Source: Lactifluus volemus (taxonomy: Eukaryota > Basidiomycota > Agaricomycetes > Russulales > Russulaceae). Taken from it: a stretch of DNA of 64,000 bases. Each line of letters opens with the position of its first letter. The stretch's first letter is position 1. Below, one piece after another: positions 20,698-31,991 of the stretch. The translations under genes were made by a program, and so were the position numbers. The stretch is taken from positions 54,366 through 118,365 of the forward strand of contig WTXI01000106.1 in assembly GCA_022376515.1 (NCBI GenBank), in the 5' to 3' direction. The notes under the pieces are model-generated. The model made no database searches and was not told the DNA's origin. It saw only the letters and a program-made list of their open reading frames with translations.

Positions 20698-21589
20698 TGT
20701 CACAGTTCACAGGGACTGTGGCTTGAAGTGAGCTTTGTTCAAGTCTGGCAATCTAGTGGGACAAGTAGGTGATTACTTGGCACACCAGATGGTCAAATGC
20801 AAGCACGAGTGGACAAGTTCTACAAGGATAGACTTGTGCGTGAGTGCTTTCAAGTTCGTATTGCATGGGGGGGGGGGGTAGATCGGACCGGCGCATGCAA
20901 TGAGTGGAGTTGCAGTTCCCAAATGGGATAGACTGTGGCAGATAGACAAAAGAGGATCTGTAAGTTCAACTGCAATGCAGGTGTGAGTGTTTTTGGAGTG
21001 AAAAGGTACTTTTACTTGCAAAGACACTCATAAGAGGTTGAACTAAGGTTCAATGCAAACAGAAAGCGAAGAATTGAACCAAGTCTTTGCAATACATTTG
21101 TATTAGGGTTCAGGCATCTGTGAGCTTGTTTACAAGGGTGCAAACAGGCTAACAGATGTCTGATGGGGGCATGAAGGTACCTTAACTAAAGGTACGAACA
21201 GGGGATAAACAAGTAGAGGGGAAAGTTCTGAGCAAGTGAACAACAACTGTGATTCTGGACAAAGCTGAAGCTGGGGCTTTAGCTTGTCCACAGAGCTCTA
21301 TTTATGTGTACAGAGGGCTAGCCAATTATCTTACAAGAGAAATGCTTAGTCAGAGTCCTTTGACTAAGTACCTGAGTCAGTTCTGATGACTCAAGAACTG
21401 AGTCAGTAACGCTGACTCAAGAGCTGAGTCACTACATCTGAGTCAAAACACATTCAAAAGAGCAATGCACAGCCCCTAGAAGCGAAATAGGGGGCTGGCC
21501 AAAGAAGTGGGGATCAGAACTGTAACACAAGTCGAAATAAATGGAAAAATAGGCAGAAAATGGGCCACCCAGCCTGCATAACCGTAACA
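20698..21589 (-). mobile_element. Solo LTR, family A, copy 3
   Basis: 892 bp in reverse orientation, TGTCACAGTTCA to ACCGTAACA, flanked by perfect GCAGC repeats (20693-20697, 21590-21594). Six TGA(C/G)TCA heptamers lie at about 21370-21445. A run of G occurs near 20868. Confidence 0.9.
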
Positions 21590-24000
21590 GCAGCCCATAC
21601 AAATTGTGTCCCCTAGACTGGCTACTTCACAAACTACAAAGGGATGTTAATGGCACTCTCAAATGCCTACAGTGTTTGGTTTAAAGTAGAGTGGCAAGAA
21701 AATAACATTGTAGCTGTACCAGTTGCCAGAAAAGGATTAAAGTTGCTACACCTACTGTGCAACAGACTCGATATGAAAGAATTGATGAAATTAGGGGAAC
21801 CAATCGACATGACAGCCCCCCCCCTTGTGTGCCCCAACACCATTTGAAACACTGTACAATCCCCCCAATATCCCACAGGAAGAACCAGAAGAGAAACCCG
21901 AACAGGACGATGATATGTGCATGCACATTGGATGCTCCATGGATATGGTGCATGAGCCACCTTGTCACCTGATGTGATGTTCTCAGAGGACTGGCAATGA
22001 CCCATTCAGCCTAGACAACCTGCTAAATGGACCTAATGAGAGAAATAATGTCAGGCTTGAAGGGATTCCTCCAGAAAAATTCACAGGAGAAAGGGGGCAT
22101 ACCATACCATTCCTAACCAAATTCAAGAGATATATCTTGATGAACAACAATACAGCAATTGCCAAGAACCCCTACAAAAGAGCAGCCTTCTTTTTATCAT
22201 TAATAGGAGGGATAAAAACAGACAGATAGGTCAAGCGGTCATACGACTGGCTTGATCACGCCGAGCATAACCCATCCATTCTTCCATACAATACGACAGC
22301 CTGGGAGGTCCTAGAAAGTGAATTTAAGCATGCATTTGTAGATTATGCAGAACATGAGAAAGCCCAGGACGATGTCACGGTTCGCAGGGACCGTGGCTCG
22401 AAGTGAGCATCGTTCTGGTTGGCTATTTGCTGTGGCGAGTCAGACAAGACTAGCAACACCAAATAGTCGATTCTAGCACGCGCAGACAAGGTCCTAGAGA
22501 AGTAGACTTGACTGTGTGAACTCTCGGTGTTCGTGTCGTGCAAGATGGACTAACGGGCTGGCGCACGCGATGGTTGGAGTTACCGTTCCTAAAAAGGATA
22601 GACAGTGGCAGATGGGTTAATGACGATGTGTAGGTTCAACCATAACACGGGCGCAAGCATACTATGGTCAGAAAGGATCTTTCTGGCCCTAGTACGTTAG
22701 TGCGAGGTTGAACTAAGGTTCGAGGACGGACGCGGGGTGAGAAGTGGGGACTACTTCTCACAACGCATTCGTATTAGGGTTCAGGTGTCTGTGAGCTTGT
22801 TTCTAGTGATGGAAACAAGCGAACAGAAGTCTGATGAGTGGCGTGAAGTACCTGGATCAAGGTACGAAGAGGGGATTCACAAGAAGAGAGGAGAAGATGC
22901 GATGCGAGTGTGAGCAGGGAACAATGAACTGCGATTCTAGACGAAGCTGAAGCTGGGGCTTTGGCTCGTCTACAGGGCCCTATTTATGCGTACAGAGGGC
23001 CAGCCAACTATCCTACAGAGGTTACAGTAAAGTAGTGTAGTCAAGACTGTTGACTAAGGACCTGAGTCAGTTCTGATGACTCAAGAACTGACTCAGTGCG
23101 TCTGACTCAAGATCTGAGTCAAGAACGCTGACTCAAGATTTGAGTCATGATCCCTGAGTCAAATACACGTCCAAAACAGCGATGCACAGCCCCTAGAAAC
23201 GGAACAGAAGGGGCTGGCCAAGGAAAGGGATCCTAGGTCACAACACAAGTCGAAAATCAGACGGAAAACAGTAAGAAATGGGCCAGACAGCCCACATAAC
23301 CGTAACAGACGAAATCCAACAACTAAAGATGACCAATGAAAACATTGACCAATATATCGCGGACTTCAAGTGGCTGGGCCATCACATGGGGATGGAACTT
23401 GATGACCCCATGGCACTCTGACTATTTGCTCGGGGCCTCCCTACAGGGCTAACTGACTCCTGCATTGATATTGAAAATCTAGAGATGTTTAACCAGTGGA
23501 TGAAAGCAGCACAGAGACATCATCGGAATTGGCTGCGGAAATGTGCAATCCATTCAAATTATGGCAGAACAAACAATTGACAACAAACCCAGAAAGGAAA
23601 TCAAGGTGATAACACCTTTTTCTGGTGCAGACCCCAGGGAAATCAGAACAACAACTCCCCCTCACACTCATGCTGGCAGCCAAGAGACCCAAATGCAATG
23701 AATACTTCTGCTGTCACTAGGAAGGCCACCACCAAGGCTGAAAAAGAACAGCATTGCAAGGAGGGACAATGTTTCAAATGTAGCCAGCAAGGCCATTTGA
23801 CACATAACTGCCTGAATAAAAAGCCACACCTCTGGACCGCCGATACTGGGGCAGAAAAACCAACTACTCTTGACACTCAGAAGTCCTACACCCCAGCAGA
23901 AGTGACAGCATTCATAAAGAAATTCTCAGATAACGAAAGGAAAGAATTTGTGAAGAGCCTTCAGGCTCTAGAAGAAGATGCAGGTTTTCAAGTGGCCTGA
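21590..24000 (+). pseudogene. G1 gag (capsid and zinc knuckle), interrupted
   Basis: Before the family-A LTR at 22373 the frame reads KFTGERGHTIPFLTKFKRYI and an AFFLSLIGG block typical of retrotransposon capsid. After it come ENIDQYIADFKWLGHHMG and FARGLP, and then the knuckle CFKCSQQGHLTHNC at about 23770-23812. The protein would package element RNA into virus-like particles. Several in-frame stops are present, and the LTR insertion splits the capsid region. Confidence 0.8.
22373..23307 (-). mobile_element. Solo LTR, family A, copy 4
   Basis: 935 bp in reverse orientation, flanked by perfect GACGA repeats (22368-22372, 23308-23312), interrupting G1 gag between an EKAQDD segment and DEIQQLK. 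Eight TGA(C/G)TCA sites are present between about 23060 and 23160. Its sequence keeps more CpG than copies 2 and 3. Confidence 0.9.
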
Positions 24001-25169
24001 ATGCAACAGCTCTCATTCGGGCCTGTAGTACTGACTCTTTATATATAGCTAGAAATAAATATATCAAGACTGGATTCTTGATCCATACATTGAGGAAACG
24101 AGCTGAAAACCATGTGCTCCTAGATATGGGAGCAATGGAATGCTTCATACACCCATGACTAGTCCATAGATTAGAACTAAAAGAACGACCCCTGCAACAG
24201 CCACAAAATGTCCGAAACGTGGATGGAACCATTAACCAAGCAGAGAAAACAACAACAGGGGTTAAACTGACCCTCAAATGTAACAGAAAACCACGTGACC
24301 ACCTATTCTTTGTTACAGATATAGGAGAGGATGATGTCATCCTGGGCTACCCCTTCTTCAAATCCATTAATCCCACTATTGACTGGGAAAAAGGACAACT
24401 AATGGGGGAAGTTATTGCTATCACTAAAGAAGAAGAAGTCTTATCCTCAAGAATTGCAAAAACTATGATAGCCACCTAGCTGGCAGTACAAGCCAAAGAA
24501 GACAAGAAAACCTGAGATCAAATCATTCTGAAACAATACCACCAATATGGAAAGGTCTTTCAGGAAGATGTCTCTGAACAATTCCCAGGGCCAAGGAAAT
24601 GGGATCATGCCATTGACCTGAAACCAGACACTCCTATCTCACTCAATTGTTGTGTATACCCATTACCCCCAGCAGAAAAACAAGCACAGAAAGAATTCAT
24701 CACCACCAATCTATGACTAGAAAGAATTCGCAGGTCCAAGTCGCAATATGCTTGTGGCTTCTTCTTTGTAGGGAAAAAGGACAGAAAACTATGACCAGTA
24801 CAAGACTATCAGAAGCTTAATGAATGGACGATACCAAACTGCTACTCTCTTCCCCTAATCACTGACCTAATTCACGACCTAGCAGACAGAAAACTATTCA
24901 CAAAGTTTGATGTTCGCTGGGGATATAATAATATTTGACTGAAGGAAGGTGACAAATGGAAAGCAGCATTCAAAACCAGCAAAGGGTTGTTTGAGCCAAC
25001 CATAATGTTCTTTGGCCTATGCAACTCCCCAGCCACTTTTCAGACCATGATGGATGAAATTTTCCAAGATGAAATACAGGAGGGGTGGGTCAGGATCTAT
25101 ATGGACAACATTGTCATTACAATCACAGACAATGAAGTACTCCACAGTTTGTGAGTCAAACACATCCTC

Positions 25170-26104
25170 TGTTACGGTTATGCGGGCCGTCTGGCCCATT
25201 TCTTGCTGCTTTCCGTCCATTTTTCGACTTGAGTTATGACCTAGGATCCCTTTCCTTGGCCAGCCCCCTCTGTTTGTCTTCTAGAGGCTGTGCATCGCTA
25301 TTTTGGACGAGTATTTGACTCAGGGATCATGACTCAAATCTTGAGTCAGCGTTCTTGACTCAGACCTTGAGTCAGACACACTGAGTCAGTTCTTGAGTCA
25401 TCAGAACTGACTCAGGTCCTTAGTCAATGGTCTTGACTTCGCTACTTTACTATGGCCTTTGTAGGATAGTTGGCTGGCCCTCTGTACGCATAAATAGGGC
25501 CCTATGGACGAGCTAAAGCCCCAGCTTCAGCTTCGTCTAGAATCACAGTTCATTGTTCCCTGCTCACACTCGCATCGCATCTTCTCCTCCCTTCTTGTGA
25601 ATCCCCTCTTCGTACCTTGATCCAGGTACTTCACGCCACTCATCAGACTTCTGTTCGCTTGTTTCCATCACTAGAAACAAGCTCACAGACACCTGAACCC
25701 TAATACAAACGCATTGTGAGAAGTAGTCCCCACTTCTCACCCCGTGTCTGTCCTCGAACCTTAGTTCAACCTCGCACTAACGTACTAGGGCCAGAAAGAT
25801 CCTTTCTGACCATAGTACGCTCGCGCCCGTGTTGCGGTTGAACCTACACATCGTCATTAACCCATCTGCCACCGTCTATCCTTTTTAGGAACGGTAACTC
25901 CGACCATCACGTGCGCCGGCCCATTAGTCTGTCTTGCGCGACACGAACACCGAGAGTTCGCACAGTCAAGTCTACTCCTCTAGGACCTTGTCTGCGCGTG
26001 CTAGAATCGACTATTTGGTGTTGCTAGTCTTGTCCGACTCGCCACAGCAAATAGCCAACCAGAACGATGCTCACTTCGAGCTATGGTCCCTGCGAACCGT
26101 GACA
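25170..26104 (+). mobile_element. Solo LTR, family A, copy 5
   Basis: 935 bp, TGTTACGGTTATGCGGGC to AACCGTGACA, flanked by perfect TCCTC repeats (25165-25169, 26105-26109). It splits the G1 reverse transcriptase. Its promoter layout is complete: eight bZIP heptamers at 25317-25414, a CATAAATAGGGCCC box near 25490, then a self-complementary R-like region. Confidence 0.92.
25317..25414 (+). promoter_or_regulatory. bZIP site array in LTR-A copy 5
   Basis: Eight perfect TGACTCA or TGAGTCA heptamers in 98 bp, with the same order and spacing as in copies 1 and 6. Conservation of all eight between copies suggests they were present in the active progenitor. Confidence 0.7.
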
Positions 26105-26427
26105 TCCTCAACAAACTCACAAAGCATGACCTCTTCCTCAAACCAGAGAAATGTCACTTTCACCAAAGCGAGGTGAAGTACCTCAGAGTCATCATTGGTA
26201 ATGGCAAAATTCGTATGGACCCCATCAAAGTCAAAGGAATTGCCAACTGGCCAACACCTACCACTGTAAAAGAAGTTCACAGCTTCTTAGGATTCTGTAA
26301 CTTCTACTGTGCCTTCATCCCACATTTTTCCAACATTACATGACCACTAAATGATCTCACTTGCAAAAATCGACAGTGGACATGGTTGGATAAGGAGCAA
26401 TCTGCACTTGATTAACCCAAACACATC

Positions 26428-27512
26428 TGTCATGGCTCACAGGGACCATGGCTTGAAGTGAGCTTCGTTCGGTATCAGCGATTTGTAGTAACAAGTCAGA
26501 CAAGACTTGGCACCCCAAATAGTCAATAAAGAATGCGCAGACAAGTTCCTGTGAGGGATAGACTTGACTATGCGAACTCTCAGAGTCGTATCATGTGAGA
26601 TGGGTAGTATGGGCTGGTGCGTGCTGTCATGGTTCACAGGGACCATGGCTTGAAGTGAGCTTCGTTTCTGGTCTGACGATTTGTTGTGGTGAGTCGGACA
26701 AGAATAGCAACACCAAATGGTCAATCTAGAACACACAGGCAAGTTCCTGTAAAGGATAGACTTGACTGTGTGAACTCTCGGGTCTGTATCGCGTGAGGCA
26801 GGTAGTATGGGCCGGTGCACACGATGGTCAGAGTTACCATTCCCAAAGAGGATAGACAGTGGCAGATGGGTGAAAGACGATCTGTAAGTTCAACTGCAAT
26901 GCAGGTGCAAGTGTAATTGAAGTGAAGGGACTGCTTCACCTCCAAGGACACTTGTGGGAGGTTGAACTAAGGTTTGTGCAAAATGAAGGGGGAGGAATTA
27001 GACAATCCTTCACCCTTGATTTCGTACAAGGTTCAGGGCATCTGTGAGCTTGTTTACAAGGCATAAACAGGTGAACAGATGTTCTGATTGTGGCACAAAG
27101 GTACCTTAACCAAAGGTACAAAGAGGGGATGCACAAGAAAAAGAGAGAGAGATTGAGTGTCAAGCAACAACTGTGATTCTCAACGAAGCTGAAGCTGGGG
27201 CTTTAGCTTGTCTTCAGGGCCCTATTTATGTGTACAGAGGGCCAGTCAACTATCCTACAAGGGAAACACGTAGTCAGAGCTATTGACTAAGTATTTGAGT
27301 TAGTTCTGATGACTCAAGATCTGACTCAAGGATGCTGACTCAAGAATTGAGTCATGATATCTGAGTCAAAAACACATCCAAAAGAGCAATGCACAGCCCC
27401 TAGAAGCCAAATAGGGGGCTGGCCAAGGAAAGAGGAATCATAAGTCAAAAAATAGATGAGAAATAGCAAAAATGAACAGTCCAGCAATGGACAAGTCTGC
27501 ATAACTATAACA
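26428..27512 (-). mobile_element. Solo LTR, family A, copy 7, with partial tandem duplication
   Basis: A first partial copy (26428-26624, beginning TGTCATGGCTCACAGGG) is followed at 26625 by a second start and a complete 888-bp LTR that ends ACTATAACA at 27512. Only the outer borders show a plausible target duplication, ACATC (26423-26427) and GCATC (27513-27517), with one mismatch. The inner border has none. This is better explained by unequal exchange between two LTR copies than by one LTR inserting into another. Five bZIP heptamers remain. Confidence 0.8.
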
Positions 27513-27789
27513 GCATCTGCACTGAATCTAGTGTTTTGAAGTCCAGTCTAGTCCGGTTTTTTGCCAAAAAATCATGCAACTGCAACCGCAACCAGTTGTG
27601 CTCATGTCATAGAACACACAGAACTGGACCAGACCGTACAGGACTGGTCCATACCAGTCCAGTTGCCCTGTGCCAACTGGTTGTAACTGGTTATCTAGAA
27701 AACTGGTTGCAAACTGGTTGCAACTGGTCTTTATTCAGTTATGGACTGGTCTTTCTACTACAAAGAAGGCTATCATTAAGCTAAAAGGT

Positions 27790-30161
27790 TGAGATCTCAT
27801 CCTCATCCATGTCCCAATCACATTGCTCTTGGTCTCCCATGAGAAAGTCTTCATACTCCTTCATCTCGTCTACTTTCTCCACCTGAGCTGAGTTCCAAGC
27901 TGCGAGGTCACCAACATTATTTCTCCACGCAAACTTCATCATCTAGAGTCCCTTGAAACAGTCAGCACCTAATCAGGCTCATCTCTTCGTCACAATCTCC
28001 TCTCCACCAGAAAAAATATGTTTGCAAGAAACCAATGATGCCTGACATGGCAGGAAGTCAAGTGCCACACAGCGCAAGGTCAGGTAGCAGTGTCTGTTCT
28101 CCTGAAAATGGACATGACAAGTGGTAGAAAGTTACTAGAAACAGAGGACTTTTATTTCTTACCTGCCACCATACAATGATGTCAGTATCCTTTGTGACAT
28201 CTTGAGCAAAATCCTTGAGGTATCAGCAGAGTTTAGCTTCCCATCCATCATCTTGGTTATTGGGATGGAGATGGGAGCACCAAAGGCGGTCGTATTCAGT
28301 GGTGATCGAGTCATCGTCTTCTTGCGACCCCACTGGTGGTTGTTCAGGCGTTGTGCTCTGTACCTCTATGTGTCTTCCAATAGTGTACCATCTGCCACAG
28401 AACTTAGTATTAATACCACGAGCACGAGGCACATGCTATGCACCGTGCATTTGAGGACCTTTCGAGCCTTGTCTTGCCAATTTTTTGCATCTCAATTGCC
28501 AGCTTTTCATTCAGATTCCTGTTCCTTTGCACCTCCCCACACATGTTCAATGTATGTTAGTTTGTAATATGGGTGAAGAGCTGTGAGTTGAGTGTCAGAT
28601 TGGGCTACTGCAGAGTAAGGATGGGAACATACCAAGTGCTAGGATAAATGCCGGCTTCTCGTTGAACCATGAATAGTACTTGTTGAGTTTTGTGAGGCTG
28701 TCGTTGATAGCATCATGATACTTGGCAAATCTGGGGCTGTCACGTTTCTTCTCCCATGCCATTTGGAGCTCTTCAATTGCTGGGAGAGCGCGCCAGAGAG
28801 TGGGCCGCTTCTCTGCAGAGAAGTATTACTGAATACGATTAGAATCCTGTAGTTGGTGTCAGCCTTTGTGATTCTACAATCGTGATTGTTTAACTCACAG
28901 CCAATATCTCTGAGACTTCCTTTACCCTTTCCCAATCATTTTCAGTAATAATGAACATGGTTCAGGGTATGCATTTCAAGATGCGGCCATTGCAGCGAAT
29001 TGTGGTGATGGGGCTATACCATTGGTCAGCCATGGAGATGAAGAGATTGATGGACTAGATGGACAAATCAGCCAGTGAGAAGAACAAGGAGATACCAGTG
29101 GGAGGGCGGTACTTCATGAAGTTTGTGGGACTTGTTGAGCATGAGAAATGCCATACCCCATCGCACATTGCTGTGTAATGGTATCTTGAGGGGTTTGGTG
29201 ATTCCACATTCGATTTGTAGCTTGTGGAATACTTCGATACATTGACCAGAGGCTTAGATCTGTGTAGTTGAGTGAGATGACAGGATAACATCGAAAATAG
29301 AGACTGAAACCATACCTTGATTGCAAGTGTTCGAATCACAGCAATGACATCCAATGATCCACCCAATACACAGTTGCCAGCAAGAGAAGGGACATATTCC
29401 CAGATGGCAGTTGATGTTTCCACAGCAGCGATTTTGGTGATGTGGCTCATCACATCAATGTTTGCAAGGTTGACAACATGAGCCAAGCAACTATAAGGAG
29501 CAAAAACATCAGTAAGACTTAGTATCACAGCAGGATCTGAAAAAAATGCATAACAAACAGCAGTTGGTTTTCACCTGTAATCTAGGGGAGAAGTTTTTGC
29601 CAGGAGTGGATAGCCTCAATCGTCTTGCATGTCGTTGTGTTATTTGACATGTTGTCGAGTGTGGCTGTGAGGAGCTGGCAGGCGATCAGATAACAATAAC
29701 AATCATAATATGTAAGTGTACCTTCGATTGTTCTGTATTAACAATTCCCACTCATTCACATACCCCCACAAAATATCACCCCAGGTTCTGCCCACTGTGC
29801 TCTCCTGACACCTCACAGAACCTGATTATCTCTGCACGCAACTTCCATTTCCCATCCACCACCTCCATCCAGTGGCCTGTTACCCTGAGGAATAAAGCAC
29901 TTGCTGTGTCAACTGACCAGCCATCCACTGTAGTGAAAACTATTCCAGGGGCATTCTTTTGTGCAGTGAGTGAGTAAGAATCTTTCTGGAACGTGGGTAT
30001 GTTCAACTTATCTCAATATCAGCCTTTAACTGTTTATCTGGGCGACAAACTCATTGTGGAGGTGGACCATGATATTGTGAGTTGTCGGCAGGTCTATCAC
30101 CAGTGTCTTCAGTCTCATAATAACTAAGCAGTTCCAGAATACGGTCTTATTTGTGACAGCC
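27790..30161 (-). pseudogene. hAT transposase, central and C-terminal part
   Basis: On the minus strand the catalytic region begins with TTVDGWS and VTGHWMEVVDGKWKLRAEI, then a GEHSGQNLG motif (29776-30006). A CLAHVVNLANIDV block (about 29430-29500), where the insertion domain starts, follows. The C-terminal dimerisation part includes a WWKV-like block and LPCQASLVSCKHIFSGG (about 28000-28080). Probable introns and several stops interrupt the frame. Transposases of this family cut and rejoin the terminal repeats. The remaining 5' part lies at 33976-34868, beyond a nest of LTRs. Confidence 0.8.
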
Positions 30162-30306
30162 TGTTAAGGTTCCAAGTGGGACCTTTGTACGAAGTGTACG
30201 TTCATTCGTAAAGTCAAGAGTGAGACTTGCAAGATGTGCAGGTTAAGATCAAAGATTTGGTAAAGACGAGACTTAGTAAACGACTAAGTCAAGAGCGTTT
30301 CAGAGG

Positions 30307-30911
30307 TGTTATGGACTGACACATGTTTGCTGACTCATACTATACATTTTCGGACTGATGACTCATTTCTGCTGACTCCTGCTTATGTGAATGGACTGCC
30401 GATTGCTTTGTTTCAGATTGCTTACATATTTCTCTCACGATAAAGCCTCACACAGCACTGTACAGCCGCAAGTAACGGCCACATGCACAGGATGACTTGC
30501 TGATTCCTGAAACATGTTTCAAACCCTGAAAGCTGTACAAAGGTCACAGCCCCTATGGCTGTGTACATAGCCTCATTCTTCTTATATATAAACCCTGTAC
30601 TTTCTGCCCTAGAGACCTTAAGTCTCAGTTTTGTTTTGCAATCCAAGTCTTCTATCTATTAGAACCTTGCTTGCCTAGAAGCATCAGACCTGAGAGAATC
30701 CTCTTGACATCACGCTCTTTGACTTCTTGATACTTTGGTCTCATCCCTGAGCCCAAAAGCCCTTGACCTCTGAAACACTCTTGACTTAGTCGTTTACTAA
30801 GTCTTGTCTTTATCGAACCTCTAATCTTGACTTGCACGTCTTGCAAGTCTCACTCTTGACTTCACGAACAATCGTACACTTCGTACAAAGGTCCCACTTG
30901 GAACCTTAACA
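30307..30911 (-). mobile_element. Solo LTR, family B, copy 3 (nested, reversed)
   Basis: 605 bp, TGTTATGGACTG to AACCTTAACA, flanked by perfect AGAGG repeats (30302-30306, 30912-30916). It is an inverted copy inserted inside another member of its own family, so the two can form a long hairpin. Confidence 0.9.
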
Positions 30912-31024
30912 AGAGGTCAAAGGCTTTGGGCTCAGGAATGAGACCAAAGTGTCAAGAAGTCATGAAGAATGATGTCAAGAGGGTTCTCTCAGGTCTGATG
31001 CTTCTAGGCAAGCAAGGTTCTAAT

Positions 31025-31950
31025 TGTTACGGTTATGCGGGCCGTCTGGCCCATTTCTTACTGTTTTCCATCCATTTTTCGACTTGTGTTATGACCTAGG
31101 ATCCCTTTCCTTGGCCAGCCCCCTCTGTTTGACTTCTAGGGGCTGTGCGTCACTGTTTTGGATGTGTATTTGACTCAGGGATCATGACTCAAATCTTGAG
31201 TCAGCGTTCTTGACTCAGACCTTGAGTCAGACGCACTGAGTCAGTTCTTGAGTCATCAGAACTGACTCAGGTCCTTAGTCAATGGTCTTGACTTTGCTAC
31301 TCTACTGTGACCTTTGTAGGATAGTTGGCTGGCCCTCTGTACACATAAATAGGGCCCTGTAGACAAGCTAAAGCCCCAGCTTCAGCTTCGTCGAGAATCA
31401 CAGCTTGTTGCTTGACACTCAACCTCCCTCTCTTTTTCTTGTGAATCCCCTCTCCATACCTCGATTAAGATACCTTCGCGCCACAATCAGAACATCTGTT
31501 TGCCTGTTTACGCCTTGTAAACAAGCTCACAGACACTCTGAACCTTGTACGAAATCAAGGGTGAAGGATTGTCTAATTCCTCCCCCTTTATTTCACACAA
31601 ACCTTAGTTCAACCTCCCATGAGTGTCCATAGAGGCGAGGCTTCTCCTCTCCCCTAAGTACACTTGCGCCCGCATTGCAGTTGAACTTACAGATCGTCCT
31701 TTGTCCATCTGCCACCGTCTATCCTCTTTGGGAATGGTAACTCCGACCATCACGTGCACCGGCCCATACTACCTGCCTCATGCGATACGAACCCAAGAGT
31801 TCACACAGTCAAGTCTATCCTTCACAGGAACTTGCCTGCACGTTCTTAGATTGACTATTTGGTGTTGCTAGTCTTGTCCAACTCACCGCAACAAATAGCC
31901 AGACCAGAAACGAAGCTCACTTCGAGCCACGGTCCCTGTGAACCGTGACA
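31025..31950 (+). mobile_element. Solo LTR, family A, copy 6
   Basis: 926 bp, TGTTACGGTTATGCGGGC to AACCGTGACA, flanked by perfect CTAAT repeats (31020-31024, 31951-31955), inside LTR-B copy 2. Eight bZIP heptamers lie at 31171-31269, followed by a CATAAATAGGGCCC box near 31345. Being in the innermost layer, it belongs to a late wave of family-A activity. Confidence 0.92.
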
Positions 31951-31991
31951 CTAATAGATAGAAGACTTGAATTGCAAAACAAAACAGAGAC

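Larger units (their letters stand above)
24060..26427 (+). pseudogene. G1 protease and reverse transcriptase, interrupted
   Basis: The protease-like part has LLDMGAMECFI where the family motif is D(S/T)G, then VILGYPFFKSINPTIDW. Reverse transcriptase blocks follow: CGFFFVGKKD, LFTKFDVRWGYNN, FGLCNSPATFQTMMDEIF and YMDN in place of the catalytic YxDD (about 25099-25110). A family-A LTR splits it at 25170, and after 26105 it resumes with LNKLTKHDLFLKPEKCHFHQ and FLGFCNFYCAFIPHF. Stops at several former Arg codons read TGA. Both the altered catalytic motifs and the stops show the copy is inactive. Confidence 0.85.

Noticed and set aside
20866..20880. Poly-G run as a structural or regulatory feature
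   Set aside because: It lies in one decayed LTR-A copy and is absent from the others, so it is probably expansion of a short run.
26625..27512. Independent nested LTR-A insertion inside another LTR-A
   Set aside because: There is no target duplication around the inner copy, and the outer copy does not resume after it.
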